From Amycolatopsis bartoniae (GTDB taxonomy: Bacteria; Actinomycetota; Actinomycetes; Mycobacteriales; Pseudonocardiaceae), in assembly GCF_014191255.1 (NCBI RefSeq), contig NZ_JACHWH010000003.1, positions 749,501 through 813,500 on the forward strand: DNA of 64,000 nt, in the 5' to 3' direction. The notes beneath the pieces are model-generated. The model saw only the letters and a list, made by a program, of their open reading frames with translations, was not told the DNA's origin and did no database searches. The translations under genes were made by a program, and so were the position numbers. The first letter of the stretch is position 1. Each line of letters starts with the position of its first letter. Shown here one piece after another: positions 25,109 through 33,343 of this stretch.

Positions 25109-26283
25109 GACTGTCCATTGTGAACGGTGCCGTGTTCGACGGCGAGTCCGCCGAGCTGCTCGACGGGCCGGTGCACGTCGAAGACGGCGAAATCGTGCAG
25201 CTCGGCGGCGAGTTCGAGGCCGACCGGACGCTCGACGCGCGGGGCGGCACGGTGGTGCCCGGCCTGATCGACGCGCACTTCCACGCCTACGGCATCTCGC
25301 TGGACCTCGTGGAGATCGGGTCGAAGACCCCGAGCTACGTGGCGTATTCGGGGGCGGACCGGTTGCGCAAGGCGCTTCACCGCGGGTTCACCACGGTCCG
25401 CGACGTGGCGGGCGGCGATCCCGGCATCTCCCGCGCGCTGGAGGAGGGCCTGATCACCGGGCCGCGCTACCTCTACACCGGCCCGGCGCTGAGCCAGACC
25501 GGCGGGCACGGCGATCCGCGGGGCGTCGACACGGACTTCTGCGGCTGCCACGAGTTCATGAACGAGGTCGTCGACGGCGTGGACGCGCTGCGCGCGGCGG
25601 TGCGCGACCGGTTCCGGCGCGGCGCGCACGCGATCAAGATCATGGCGTCGGGCGGGGTGGTGTCGCTGACCGACCCGATCCGGGTTCCGCAGTACTCGCC
25701 GGAAGAGGTCCGCGTGGTGACGGAGGAGGCGGCGCGGCGCGGCAGCTACGTGGCGGCGCACGCCTACTCGCCCGAGGCCATCCGGCACGCCGTGGAGAAC
25801 GGGGTGCGCTCGATCGAGCACGGCAACCTGCTCGACGAGGAGACCGCGGCGCTCATGGCCTCCTCCGGCGCCTTCCTCGTGCCCACCCTCGCGACGTACG
25901 ACGCGATGAACCGCCGCGGCGCGGAGCTCGGGATGCCCGGGGTGACGCAGGCGAAGAACCGGGAGGTGCTCGACTCCGGGCGCCACGCGCTCGAACTGGC
26001 GCGCGCGGCGGGGGTGCCGATCGGGTTCGGCACCGACCTGATGGGCGTGCTGGAGGACGAGCAGCTCAACGGCCTGCGCCTGCAGACCGAGGTCGAGGGG
26101 CCGCTGCAGGCTCTGCGGTCGGCCACGTCGGTGAACGCGGCCCTGCTGCGGCGCCCGGATCTCGGCCGGATCGCCGTCGGCTGCGCGGCGGACCTGCTCG
26201 TGCTCGACGGCGACCCGTTCGCGGACCCGTCCGTGCTGTGGAAGGGCCCGCGGCAGGTCGTGCGCTCCGGGCAGGTCGTATAA
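25105..26283 (+). CDS. Amidohydrolase family metal-dependent hydrolase
   Basis: The 392-residue protein has the amidohydrolase hallmarks: GLIDAHFHAYG with the metal-binding HxH pair (His58, His60), a lysine in HAIKIMASGG at the position of the carboxylated lysine, AHAYS and EHGN metal-ligand segments, and a late GTDL aspartate. It resembles the imidazolonepropionase/prolidase-like branch that removes acyl groups or opens cyclic amides. GTG 25105 overlaps the hyuB2 stop. It completes a tight hyuA2-hyuB2-hydrolase transcription unit. The substrate is unknown; an N-carbamoyl or N-acyl amino acid is plausible. Confidence 0.88.
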   Translation: MRLSIVNGAVFDGESAELLDGPVHVEDGEIVQLGGEFEADRTLDARGGTVVPGLIDAHFHAYGISLDLVEIGSKTPSYVAYSGADRLRKALHRGFTTVRDVAGGDPGISRALEEGLITGPRYLYTGPALSQTGGHGDPRGVDTDFCGCHEFMNEVVDGVDALRAAVRDRFRRGAHAIKIMASGGVVSLTDPIRVPQYSPEEVRVVTEEAARRGSYVAAHAYSPEAIRHAVENGVRSIEHGNLLDEETAALMASSGAFLVPTLATYDAMNRRGAELGMPGVTQAKNREVLDSGRHALELARAAGVPIGFGTDLMGVLEDEQLNGLRLQTEVEGPLQALRSATSVNAALLRRPDLGRIAVGCAADLLVLDGDPFADPSVLWKGPRQVVRSGQVV

Positions 26284-26287
26284 CGGC

Positions 26288-26989
26288 CTATACGCCGAGT
26301 TTCTCGGCCAGTTCCGGGAAACCGCGGACGGAGAACTCGGCCTCGACGTCCTTGTCGGCTTCCCGGTCGGGCCCCTTCTCCCGCGGTCGCTCGACGAACG
26401 CCGTCCGCAGCCCGGCCTCGGCCGCGCCCTTGAGGTCCCAGCCGTGCGCGGCGACCATCAGGACCTCCTCGGGTGCCACGTCGAGCAGCTCCGCGGCGGT
26501 GCGGTAGACGCGGGCGTCGGGCTTGTAGGTGCGGGCCAGCTCGGCGGACAGGATGCAGTCGAACGGCAGGTTCGCCGCCTTGACCAGGTTGGTCATCAAC
26601 GCGAACCCGCCGTTCGACAGCGCCGCGAGGACGTGGCCCTCCCGAAGCCTGCGCAGGCCGCCGGGCACGTCGTCCCACGCGGGCAGGCGATGCCAGGCGT
26701 GCACGAGCCGCTGCCGGGCGGCCTCGTCGACCTGCTCGCCGACGCCGTGGTCGTCGAGCAGGTCGTCGAGCGACTCCCGGTGCAGCGTGTCGAGGTACGC
26801 CCAGTCGCGTTCCCCGTGCTGCACGCGGGCCATCGACGGCAGGTACTTGTCGCGCCACTCGCTCGCGAAGATCCCCGCGTCGAGCCGGACGCCCAGCTCG
26901 CCGAAGACCTCCCCGACCTGGCGGGACACGCCCGTGTACCAGTCCACCGTCGTGCCGAAGATGTCGAACGCCAGTACGCGAATCGTCAT
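26288..26989 (-). CDS. Haloacid dehalogenase type II (HAD superfamily)
   Basis: The 233-residue HAD protein has nucleophile Asp9 in LAFDIFGTTVDW, motif II LSNGG, the KPDARVY lysine region and the AAHGWDLKGAAEAG motif characteristic of type II 2-haloacid dehalogenases. Members hydrolyse C-halogen bonds of 2-haloalkanoic acids, although many genomic homologues have no proven halogenated substrate. It is convergent with the amidohydrolase, only 4 bp apart, and starts 10 bp from the end of the GH64 gene on the same strand. Confidence 0.85.
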   Translation of the reverse strand: MTIRVLAFDIFGTTVDWYTGVSRQVGEVFGELGVRLDAGIFASEWRDKYLPSMARVQHGERDWAYLDTLHRESLDDLLDDHGVGEQVDEAARQRLVHAWHRLPAWDDVPGGLRRLREGHVLAALSNGGFALMTNLVKAANLPFDCILSAELARTYKPDARVYRTAAELLDVAPEEVLMVAAHGWDLKGAAEAGLRTAFVERPREKGPDREADKDVEAEFSVRGFPELAEKLGV

Positions 26990-26999
26990 CCCGCCAGTA

Positions 27000-28166
27000 T
27001 CACGCGTGGGTGGCGTGCACCGTCACCGTCAGCGTGGCCGGATCGCCGGCGAACACCGAGCCGCTGAAGTCGGGGCCCGGCGTGACGTCGTCGTAGGGGA
27101 AGGCGTAGCCGCGGTTGTCGGGCAACTTGCTGTGCACGACGCGGGCGTAGTGGTTGGTCTGGGCGTTCTGGTAAAAGTTGGCCGGGTTCTCGCCCGTGGG
27201 CTGGTTCGCGTTCGCCAGCAGCGTGGTCCGGTTCAGTGCGGCGGCCAGTCGCGGGATGATGGCCTTGCGTGCGTCGCTCGCGCCCGCCGCGATCGCGAAC
27301 GGGCCGCTGTCGCAGCTCCACACGTCGGCGGTGGTGGGCTTGGCGAAGGTCTCGCCGTTGTTGAAGGTGAGCACCCCGTTGGAGACGCGGCCGGTGAAGG
27401 GCCCGGTCCCGTTCTGCGGGTCGACGGTGAGGGTGGTGCCCGCGTACTTCTGCCAGACCTGGTCGATGTAGCCGTCGAGGTACCCGGCGAACTGGTCGGC
27501 CTTGTGGTGCGCGGCCATCACCCGCAGCACCCGCCCGTCGGAGCCCTTCTGGATCAGCTGCGGCCAGGCACCGCCCTGCGCGGTGAGGGCGCTGGCGAGC
27601 GCGTCCGCGGAGCCGGAGGGCAGGCCGGAGACGGACTGGGTGCCGGAGGAGGTGGTCTGCAGGGACAGGCTGAGCGGCAGCCCGACGAAGTCGACGTAGC
27701 TGATGTTGGCGAACAGCTGCGCGTCGTTGAACGTGAACTCGGCGAACGACCAGTTCCGGTTGAAGTTGGGGTCGGAGGTGTTGAGGAAGCTCGGGTGGAC
27801 CAGCGCGGGGCCGGGGTTGAGGAAGAAGTCGAGCTTCGCGTCGGTCACGAAGTAGACCCGGGCCCCGTACATGCGCGGCACCGTCACGCGGCGGCCATCG
27901 ACGGGAATGGCGCAGTCCACGGGCAGCGGCGTGAGCGTCGAGGAGGGGGAGGACGGGTAGTAGGGCTGCCCGGCGGAGTTGAGCAGCACGAGACGTCCGT
28001 CGGGCGCGAAGCCGGTGACGTAGGCGTAGACGGACCCGGAGCCGGACTGGTTCACCAGCGCAAGACTGAAGGTCGCGGGAGCGGCGGTGGCGGGCAGGGC
28101 GTGCGCGGTCACGGCGGCGAAGGACAGCCCGGCGGACACGCCCAGGAAAGCACGACGAGAGAGCAC
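27000..28166 (-). CDS. Secreted beta-1,3-glucanase-like protein (GH64/thaumatin-like fold)
   Basis: The 388-residue protein has a twin-arginine-type signal (SRRAFLGVSAGLSFAAVTAHA) with a likely AxA cleavage site near residue 30, then a GH64-type beta-1,3-glucanase body (LALVNQSGSGSVYAYVTG opening). These enzymes degrade fungal or algal laminarin-type glucan outside the cell. The start is set by a GGAGG (28176-28172) 5 nt before GTG 28166; the GTG at 28178 lies inside that ribosome-binding site region. About 290 bp upstream hold no gene but two inverted repeats. The Glu/Asp catalytic pair was not pinned down with certainty. Confidence 0.8.
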   Translation of the reverse strand: MLSRRAFLGVSAGLSFAAVTAHALPATAAPATFSLALVNQSGSGSVYAYVTGFAPDGRLVLLNSAGQPYYPSSPSSTLTPLPVDCAIPVDGRRVTVPRMYGARVYFVTDAKLDFFLNPGPALVHPSFLNTSDPNFNRNWSFAEFTFNDAQLFANISYVDFVGLPLSLSLQTTSSGTQSVSGLPSGSADALASALTAQGGAWPQLIQKGSDGRVLRVMAAHHKADQFAGYLDGYIDQVWQKYAGTTLTVDPQNGTGPFTGRVSNGVLTFNNGETFAKPTTADVWSCDSGPFAIAAGASDARKAIIPRLAAALNRTTLLANANQPTGENPANFYQNAQTNHYARVVHSKLPDNRGYAFPYDDVTPGPDFSGSVFAGDPATLTVTVHATHA

Positions 28167-28244
28167 CAGAACCTCCACGTTCTAGGGACTGGACCCCTCC
28201 GACGCTAAGCACCACCCCCACACAGAAACAACCGACGATCGTAG

Positions 28245-28279
28245 GTTGTCTGAACCAAAACAACAGTGGTCCAGACAAC
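28245..28279. promoter_or_regulatory. Inverted repeat upstream of the GH64 gene
   Basis: Arms GTTGTCTGAACC (28245-28256) and GGTCCAGACAAC (28268-28279) match in 11 of 12 positions around an 11-nt spacer. It lies about 80 bp upstream of the glucanase start, in promoter or leader position. An operator or leader hairpin are both possible. Confidence 0.5.
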
Positions 28280-28352
28280 AAGAACCCGGCAGCACACGCA
28301 CCCACCAACCAAACCCCGCCCGCTCTCCCCCCAAACCCGATACAAAGCCGCA

Positions 28353-28378
28353 TTAGCGGTTGGCGAGCCAACCGTTAA
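28353..28378. promoter_or_regulatory. Near-perfect palindrome between luxR-type gene and GH64 gene
   Basis: CGGTTGGC-GA-GCCAACCG is a perfect 8-2-8 core that extends to 12 paired positions with one G-T. The 2-bp centre favours a protein-binding operator over a transcription terminator. It lies about 190 bp upstream of the GH64 start and 80 bp downstream of the LuxR-type gene. Confidence 0.5.
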
Positions 28379-28458
28379 ACGATCAAAAATCGGGGCGGGG
28401 CCACCACTGAGAGGACGCGATGTCGCGCCCCAGCGCGACGAGCCGACCCCCAGACGAC

Positions 28459-29139
28459 CTAAATCAACCCCTCCCGCAGGGCGTAGGCCACCGCGTGGGT
28501 CCGGTTCCGCAACCCCAACCTCGACAACAGGCTGTGCAGGATGTTCTTCACGGTCCGCTCGGAATACGTCATCTCGGCGGCGATCTCCGCCGTGTCCATG
28601 CCCTCCGACAGCAGCCGCAGGACGTCGGCCTCTCGCCGTGACAACCCGCTCAACGTCAGCTCCCGGGGGGCGAGCACTTCCCGGTGCAGCTGCGAGAGCC
28701 CGCGCAGCAGCGGCCCGAGCTGTTCGGGCGGCAGGTCGCCGTGTCCGGCGTGCGCGTCGGCGATGGCCTGGAGCAGGCGGCCGGGGGTGGCTTCGGCGCG
28801 GGGGACGAGGACGACGAGGCCGTGCTCGACGGCGTTCCACAGCTCGGCGGGCCGGGTGTCGCCGGTGACCAGCACCAGCCGCGTGGCTCCGGCCTTCTCC
28901 AGCAGTTCCCCGAGTTCCCGGCCCGGTTCGGCGACGGCCAGCACGACGTCCGCGACGCTGTCCTCGCGCGCGTCCGACACCTGCACGCCCGGCTTGTCCC
29001 GCAGCTCGGCGAGGAGCCCGGCGCGCACCAGCGGGTCGGCGGCCACGACGGCGACGCGGATGACAGCGGACCGCCTCGCCGGAACGGAGTGCAGCCGGGG
29101 GCGTCCCGTGCCCTCGGCCCAGGCGATACGCGATGACAT
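28459..29139 (-). CDS. LuxR-family regulator with degenerate receiver-like domain
   Basis: The 226-residue protein has an N-terminal CheY-like fold opening with VIRVAVVAADPLVRAGLL. The acidic pair is reduced to one Asp, and no clear phospho-acceptor Asp follows at the expected strand, so it is probably not a normal response regulator. The C-terminal LuxR helix-turn-helix (LSRREADVLRLLSEGMDTAEIAAEM) is intact. It is divergent from a STAND-type regulator gene, with a long inverted repeat between them that either protein could bind. There is no partner kinase nearby. Confidence 0.82.
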   Translation of the reverse strand: MSSRIAWAEGTGRPRLHSVPARRSAVIRVAVVAADPLVRAGLLAELRDKPGVQVSDAREDSVADVVLAVAEPGRELGELLEKAGATRLVLVTGDTRPAELWNAVEHGLVVLVPRAEATPGRLLQAIADAHAGHGDLPPEQLGPLLRGLSQLHREVLAPRELTLSGLSRREADVLRLLSEGMDTAEIAAEMTYSERTVKNILHSLLSRLGLRNRTHAVAYALREGLI

Positions 29140-29184
29140 GTGACCCAGGAAACCCCATCGCACGCGCGCCGAGGAGGCCGAAGC

Positions 29185-29219
29185 ACCGGCAGGTTTCGAC
29201 CGCGGTGAAATCTGCCGGT
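29185..29219. promoter_or_regulatory. 35-bp inverted repeat between divergent regulator genes, candidate operator
   Basis: Arms ACCGGCAGGTTTC (29185-29197) and GAAATCTGCCGGT (29207-29219) are complementary in 12 of 13 positions, with a 9-nt centre. The site ends 13 bp before the GTG of the STAND regulator and lies about 45 bp from the LuxR-type start, so binding would control both genes. Confidence 0.6.
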
Positions 29220-29232
29220 TGAATGGTGCACG

Positions 29233-31590
29233 GTGAACGAGAACGGAGAGGACACGGCCCCGGCGTTCGGGCAGCTCCTGCTGAGCCACCGCCGGGCCGC
29301 CGGGCTGACCCAGGCGGAGCTGGCGCGGGCGTCGGGCATGAGCGTGCGCGCCCTGCGGGATCTCGAACGGGGTCGCGCGCAGGCCGCGCAGCGGCGTTCG
29401 GCGGACGCGCTCGCCGACGCCCTGCGGCTGTCCGCGCCCGAGCGCGCCCGGTTCCTGGCCACGGCGCGCGACGGCCGCCGCCGTGCCTCGCGGGCGATCG
29501 GGCCGGTGGTGGGCGATCTGCCGCCCACGGTGCCGGACCTGGTGGGCCGCGACGACGAGCTGGCGCGGCTGCGGGAGGCCGCGCTGGCGCCGTCGCCGAG
29601 CGGGGTGGTGGTGTCGATCATCGGCCATCCCGGGGTGGGCAAGACGACGCTCGCCGTGGCCGCAGCGCACGCGCTGCGCGAGTACTACCCGGACGGCTGT
29701 TTGGCGCTGGACCTGCTGGGCATGGCCGACCAGCCGCTCAGCTCCCGCGAGGCGCTCGAACAGCTGCTGCGCGCGCTCGGCGTGCCCGCGCAGCAGATCC
29801 CGGCCGCCGCGCCCGAGCAGCAGCACCTGTTCCGCTCGCTGCTGGCCGGCCGCCGCGTGCTGGTGCTGCTGGACAATGCCGCCGACGAGGCGCAGGTGCG
29901 GCCGCTGCTGGCGGCGAGCCCCGGCTGCCTGACGCTGGTCACGTGCCGCCGCGCGCTCGCCGGGCTGGAGGGCGCGCGGTGGGTGTGGCTCGAACCGCTC
30001 GCCGCCCCCGACGCGACGGACCTGCTCGCCGCCATCGCCGGCCCCGGCCGGGTCGCCGCCGAACCGGACGCGGCCGCGGAACTGGCGGCGCTGTGCGGAA
30101 ACCTGCCGCTCGCCGTGCGCATCGCCGGCACCCGGCTGGCATCGCGCCCGCACTGGTCGGTCGCCTACCTGGCGGGGGAGCTGCGGGACGCGAGCACCCG
30201 CCTCAGTTCGCTCGCGGCGGGGGACCTGCAGGTGCGTTCGGCGTTCGAGACGTCGTACCGGCGGCTGTCCCCGGCGGCGCGGCTGGCGTTCCGCCGCCTC
30301 GCCGCGATCCCCGGCACCGACTTCGCGCCGACGCTGGCCGCGGTCGCGGCCGGCCTGCCCGTGCCTGCCGTGCGGGTGCACCTCGACGAGCTGGTCGACG
30401 CGAACCTGCTGCAGTCGGGCACCGACCCGTACCGCTACCGCTTCCACGACCTGATCCGGATCTTCGCGGGGGAGCGGCGGGAAGCCGAGGAGAAGCCCGC
30501 CGACGGCGAGACGCTCGCGGACGCCACTCTCAGCCACCTGCTGTCCACGGCGACCGCCGCCGCCCGCTCGTTCCGCCCCGACCGGCTCACCGCGGAGCCG
30601 TTCCCGTCCCGGCGGCGCGCCGCCGAGTGGCTCGACGCCGAGGCGTCGAACTGGCTCGCCGCGCTGCGCCTCGCGGCGCAGGCGGGCCGGCACCGGGCGG
30701 TGCTCGACCTGGCGCGGTCGCTGCGCTGGTACGCCGACGGGCGCACGCAGCAACGGCCCTGGTACGAGGTTTTCACGCTCGGCGTCGCCGCCGCGCGGGC
30801 GCTGGGCAGCCGCCGCGAGGAGGCGGTGCTGCTGAACTTCGCGGGCTGGGCCCGGTACTTCTGCCTGGTGGACCAGGAGGGCGCGGTCGGGCTGCACCGC
30901 GAGGCGCTGGCCATCGCGGTGGAGCTGGGGGACCGGGGCGAGCAGGCGCGGGCGCTGGGGTCGCTGGCGTCGGTGCTGCTGCGGCTGGGCTGTCTCGACG
31001 AGGCGCTCGGCTACGCGCGGGAGGCGGTGGAACTGGCCGGGGAACTGGAGTTCTGGCTCGGGCAGGGGAACATCCGCAACGTGCTCGGCTCGATCCTGCG
31101 GGCGCAGGGCCGGGCGGACGAGGCGCTGGCCGTGCACCGCGCCGTGCTCGCCGACGTCGAGGCGCACTACGGCGAGGCCAACCCCGACGCGCGCCGGTTC
31201 TTCCACTCCTCGACGTTGCTCGCGATCGGCCTGGACCTCAACGAGGCGGGCCGCTGGCAACGGGCGGCGCGGACCTTCCGCGAGGCGCGTTCCCTGTCCC
31301 GCCAAGGTGGGTTTTCGCTCGAAGAAGGGTATGCCGCACTCAACGAAGGACGTGCGCGGCGCGAGGTCGGCCAGCACGCGTTCGCCGGGGTGTGCCTCCA
31401 GCTGGCGCTCACCGCGTTCACCGGGGTAGCCCTGCGCTGGCAGCGGGCTCGCACCCTGGCGGAACTGAAAGCGCTTTCTGTCGTCATAGGGGACACCGCC
31501 GCGGCGGAGGAGTACCGGCGCGAAGCGCTCGCGCTGTGCGAGGAACTGGGCACCGAAGAGGCGAAGACACTGGCCGCCGAGCTGGCGTGA
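29233..31590 (+). CDS. STAND regulator: helix-turn-helix, NB-ARC ATPase, TPR repeats
   Basis: The 785-residue protein has an XRE-type helix-turn-helix at 10-60 (GLTQAELARASGMSVRAL), an NB-ARC domain with P-loop GHPGVGKT (131-138), a hydrophobic VLVLLDN Walker B, and C-terminal TPR-like repeats from about 500. It lacks the winged-helix plus BTAD part of SARP proteins, so it is a STAND signal ATPase-type regulator. Such proteins often switch on secondary metabolism or stress genes after ligand-driven oligomerisation. The GTG at 29233 lies directly behind the 35-bp inverted repeat. No biosynthetic cluster is visible nearby. GAAAGCGCTTTC occurs near its 3' end. Confidence 0.85.
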   Translation: MNENGEDTAPAFGQLLLSHRRAAGLTQAELARASGMSVRALRDLERGRAQAAQRRSADALADALRLSAPERARFLATARDGRRRASRAIGPVVGDLPPTVPDLVGRDDELARLREAALAPSPSGVVVSIIGHPGVGKTTLAVAAAHALREYYPDGCLALDLLGMADQPLSSREALEQLLRALGVPAQQIPAAAPEQQHLFRSLLAGRRVLVLLDNAADEAQVRPLLAASPGCLTLVTCRRALAGLEGARWVWLEPLAAPDATDLLAAIAGPGRVAAEPDAAAELAALCGNLPLAVRIAGTRLASRPHWSVAYLAGELRDASTRLSSLAAGDLQVRSAFETSYRRLSPAARLAFRRLAAIPGTDFAPTLAAVAAGLPVPAVRVHLDELVDANLLQSGTDPYRYRFHDLIRIFAGERREAEEKPADGETLADATLSHLLSTATAAARSFRPDRLTAEPFPSRRRAAEWLDAEASNWLAALRLAAQAGRHRAVLDLARSLRWYADGRTQQRPWYEVFTLGVAAARALGSRREEAVLLNFAGWARYFCLVDQEGAVGLHREALAIAVELGDRGEQARALGSLASVLLRLGCLDEALGYAREAVELAGELEFWLGQGNIRNVLGSILRAQGRADEALAVHRAVLADVEAHYGEANPDARRFFHSSTLLAIGLDLNEAGRWQRAARTFREARSLSRQGGFSLEEGYAALNEGRARREVGQHAFAGVCLQLALTAFTGVALRWQRARTLAELKALSVVIGDTAAAEEYRREALALCEELGTEEAKTLAAELA
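31467..31478. repeat. Intragenic iterated palindrome GAAAGCGCTTTC (copy 3)
   Basis: A perfect 12-bp palindrome near the 3' end of the STAND regulator gene, encoding L-K-A-L-S. The core is identical to the copies in hyuA2, hyuB2 and rsbT. Confidence 0.7.
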
Positions 31591-31642
31591 TCCGTGACCG
31601 GACTGCAGGAGGGAACCGGAGTTGCCCGATACCCTGGGAACG

Positions 31643-32617
31643 ATGCCCCGGCTGCGCATGCACTTCACCGCGGACGATCTGGCCAGGACCCGGATCGTCG
31701 CCGAACCGCACCCGATGTGGGAGCTGGTGCTGAGCCTGCACAAGGCACGGCTGTCGCGGCCGCGGTCGCGGTACGCGGACTGGCGGGAGTTCTCCCTGCC
31801 GCGCCTGGGTTCTCCGGCCCACCGGCGGCACCTGGACCTGCTGACCACGCTCGTGCCGCCACGCGGCAACTTCCCGGACTTCCTCACCCCGGTGTGTGCG
31901 GCGGGGGAGTTCGGCGCGGCGCTGGACACCGTGCTGAGCACGCCGAAAGCGAGGCTGCGCCAGGAGATGGCGGCACTGGTCGGCCCGCGGCGCGTGTCGC
32001 CGGTGGTGACGCGGCTGGCCGAGGGCTCCCTCGACGGGCTGCGGGAGCTGGCGGAAGCCGTGTCCTGGTACCACTGCACGGTGGTGGAGCCGTACTGGCA
32101 GTCGGTGCGGCGCACGGTGGGCGCGGACCGCGGGGCGCGCGTCGCGGACCTGTCGGAGGGCGGCGTGGAGCGGCTGCTGAGCCGTCTGCCGCACGGGCGC
32201 TGGACACCGCCGGTGCTGGAGTGCCTGTACCCGGTGGACCGGGACCTGGAGCTGGGCGGGCGCGGGCTGCAGCTGATCCCGTCGTACTTCTGCCACGCCA
32301 ACCCGGTGACCTTCATCGACTCGGAGCTGCCGCCGGTGCTGGTCTACCCGGCCGCCGACCTGCCCGTGCCGCGGGACGGGACGGCGTCGCTGGTCGCCCT
32401 GCTCGGGGAGACGCGGGCGCAGGTGCTGCGGGCGCTGTCGGTGCCGCGCTCGACCACGAGCGTCGCCCGGCACGTGGTGACGTCGGCGGCCTCGGCGAGC
32501 AAGCACGCGGCGGTGCTGCGCGAGGCCGGGCTGGTGACGAGCACCCGCGAGGGCCACGCGGTGCTGCACCAGGTGACCCCCCTGGGGCGGGCCCTGCTGG
32601 ACGCGGTGGGGGGCTGA
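31643..32617 (+). CDS. ArsR-like winged-helix regulator (DUF5937-type)
   Basis: The 324-residue protein opens with LRMHFTADDLARTRIV and ends in an ArsR-type winged helix (VARHVVTSAASASKHAAVLREAGLV). This architecture is common in actinobacteria, where a long uncharacterised N-terminal domain precedes the DNA-binding part. Metal-binding cysteines of classical ArsR are absent. ATG 31643 gives the family N-terminus. A TTG at 31622, with GGAGG 10 nt upstream, is an alternative start adding 7 residues. It lies 52 bp after the STAND gene on the same strand. Confidence 0.78.
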   Translation: MPRLRMHFTADDLARTRIVAEPHPMWELVLSLHKARLSRPRSRYADWREFSLPRLGSPAHRRHLDLLTTLVPPRGNFPDFLTPVCAAGEFGAALDTVLSTPKARLRQEMAALVGPRRVSPVVTRLAEGSLDGLRELAEAVSWYHCTVVEPYWQSVRRTVGADRGARVADLSEGGVERLLSRLPHGRWTPPVLECLYPVDRDLELGGRGLQLIPSYFCHANPVTFIDSELPPVLVYPAADLPVPRDGTASLVALLGETRAQVLRALSVPRSTTSVARHVVTSAASASKHAAVLREAGLVTSTREGHAVLHQVTPLGRALLDAVGG

Positions 32618-32653
32618 GACTGTTTCTGAAGCGGCTTGCTGGCCGGTGCGGGT

Positions 32654-32846
32654 AGCAGCCCCTCCCGCCGGCCCGCCACCACCCTCAACGGACACGCTGC
32701 GCGTGACTGATCCACTCAGGCGGCCTCTCACTCCGGGATCGCCGACTCATGACCTCCCACCCGCCAGCCCGGCCACCACCCCCCATGGACGCTCCACGAC
32801 TGCGGCTTTCACCACGTCGGCGCTGTCCTCGCGAGAGGCCACCTCA
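32654..32846. repeat. Two imperfect tandem non-coding units, possible dispersed repeat
   Basis: Units at 32654-32730 and 32746-32846 share the core CCACCACCC..GGAC preceded by a CCTCCC-CCGCC-GCCCG stretch and end in related GGC-CTCTCA / AGAGGCCACCTCA words. The 294-bp spacer 32618-32911 shows no coding frame I trust. The units look like non-coding repeats that may recur elsewhere in the genome. Confidence 0.4.
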
Positions 32847-32883
32847 GAATTCGGCAGCAGAGTGCGAGCTGACGGCGCAGGAG

Positions 32884-32902
32884 CAAGCGGCTCCGCCGCT
32901 TG
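32884..32902 (-). terminator. Hairpin after the Cys-rich protein gene
   Basis: CAAGCGGC-TCC-GCCGCTTG forms a perfect 8-bp stem with a 3-nt loop, 9 bp beyond the stop of the minus-strand gene. This is a probable factor-independent-like terminator without U-run. Confidence 0.55.
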
Positions 32903-32911
32903 TGAAAACCC

Positions 32912-33277
32912 CTAGAAGTTCCGCGCCGCTCGTGCCACGGCCAGGCTGCGGCGGCAGGCGCGCAGCAGCTGGCGGTTGGCGGGGGAGTCGGGGAACCGGC
33001 CGCACGACGGGCAGCTCATCCGGATCTCGCCGGCCAGCTCGTCGACCACGACGGGCACCGGGCGTTCGCAGTCGCGGCACCAGCGGTGCCCGGTCACCAC
33101 CACGACGTGGGCGGCGGAGGAGACGCAGCGGTGCACCCAGTGCCGGTGCGTCCGGCAGGTCAGGCGGTCGAACGGGTCGAGTCCGCGGGCCTCGGCGCGG
33201 TCCTCGGCCGACAGCCGGGCGGCGAGCCGCCGGTCGCGTACCCCCACGTACCGCCCCATCCGCTGCGCACTCGCCAT
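32912..33277 (-). CDS. Small Cys/His-rich putative zinc-binding protein, function unknown
   Basis: The 121-residue basic protein has cysteines at 41, 51, 67, 70, 89 and 92 together with several histidines between 44 and 65. The CxxC pairs at 67-70 (CRDC) and 89-92 (CPSC) suggest one or two zinc ribbons. I do not recognise a named family. It stands alone between the ArsR-like gene and the E1-alpha-like gene, with a hairpin terminator behind it. The ATG at 33277 is used; a methionine 6 residues later is possible. It could be a nucleic-acid-binding or redox-sensing protein, but this is a guess. Confidence 0.65.
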   Translation of the reverse strand: MASAQRMGRYVGVRDRRLAARLSAEDRAEARGLDPFDRLTCRTHRHWVHRCVSSAAHVVVVTGHRWCRDCERPVPVVVDELAGEIRMSCPSCGRFPDSPANRQLLRACRRSLAVARAARNF

Positions 33278-33343
33278 GACCCATGGTATTTCCCCGGGAC
33301 GAACCGCGCGGGAAGGATCATTTTCCGCCGGACGCGGGGGGAA

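Noticed and set aside
29233-31590. SARP-type pathway activator marking a biosynthetic gene cluster
   Set aside because: The protein lacks the winged-helix/BTAD part of SARPs, and no polyketide, peptide or terpene synthesis genes are present in the window.
28459-32316. Very long minus-strand open frame through the STAND gene
   Set aside because: Only its last 226 residues (the LuxR-type protein) are real; the rest is antisense to the STAND and ArsR-like genes and has shadow composition.
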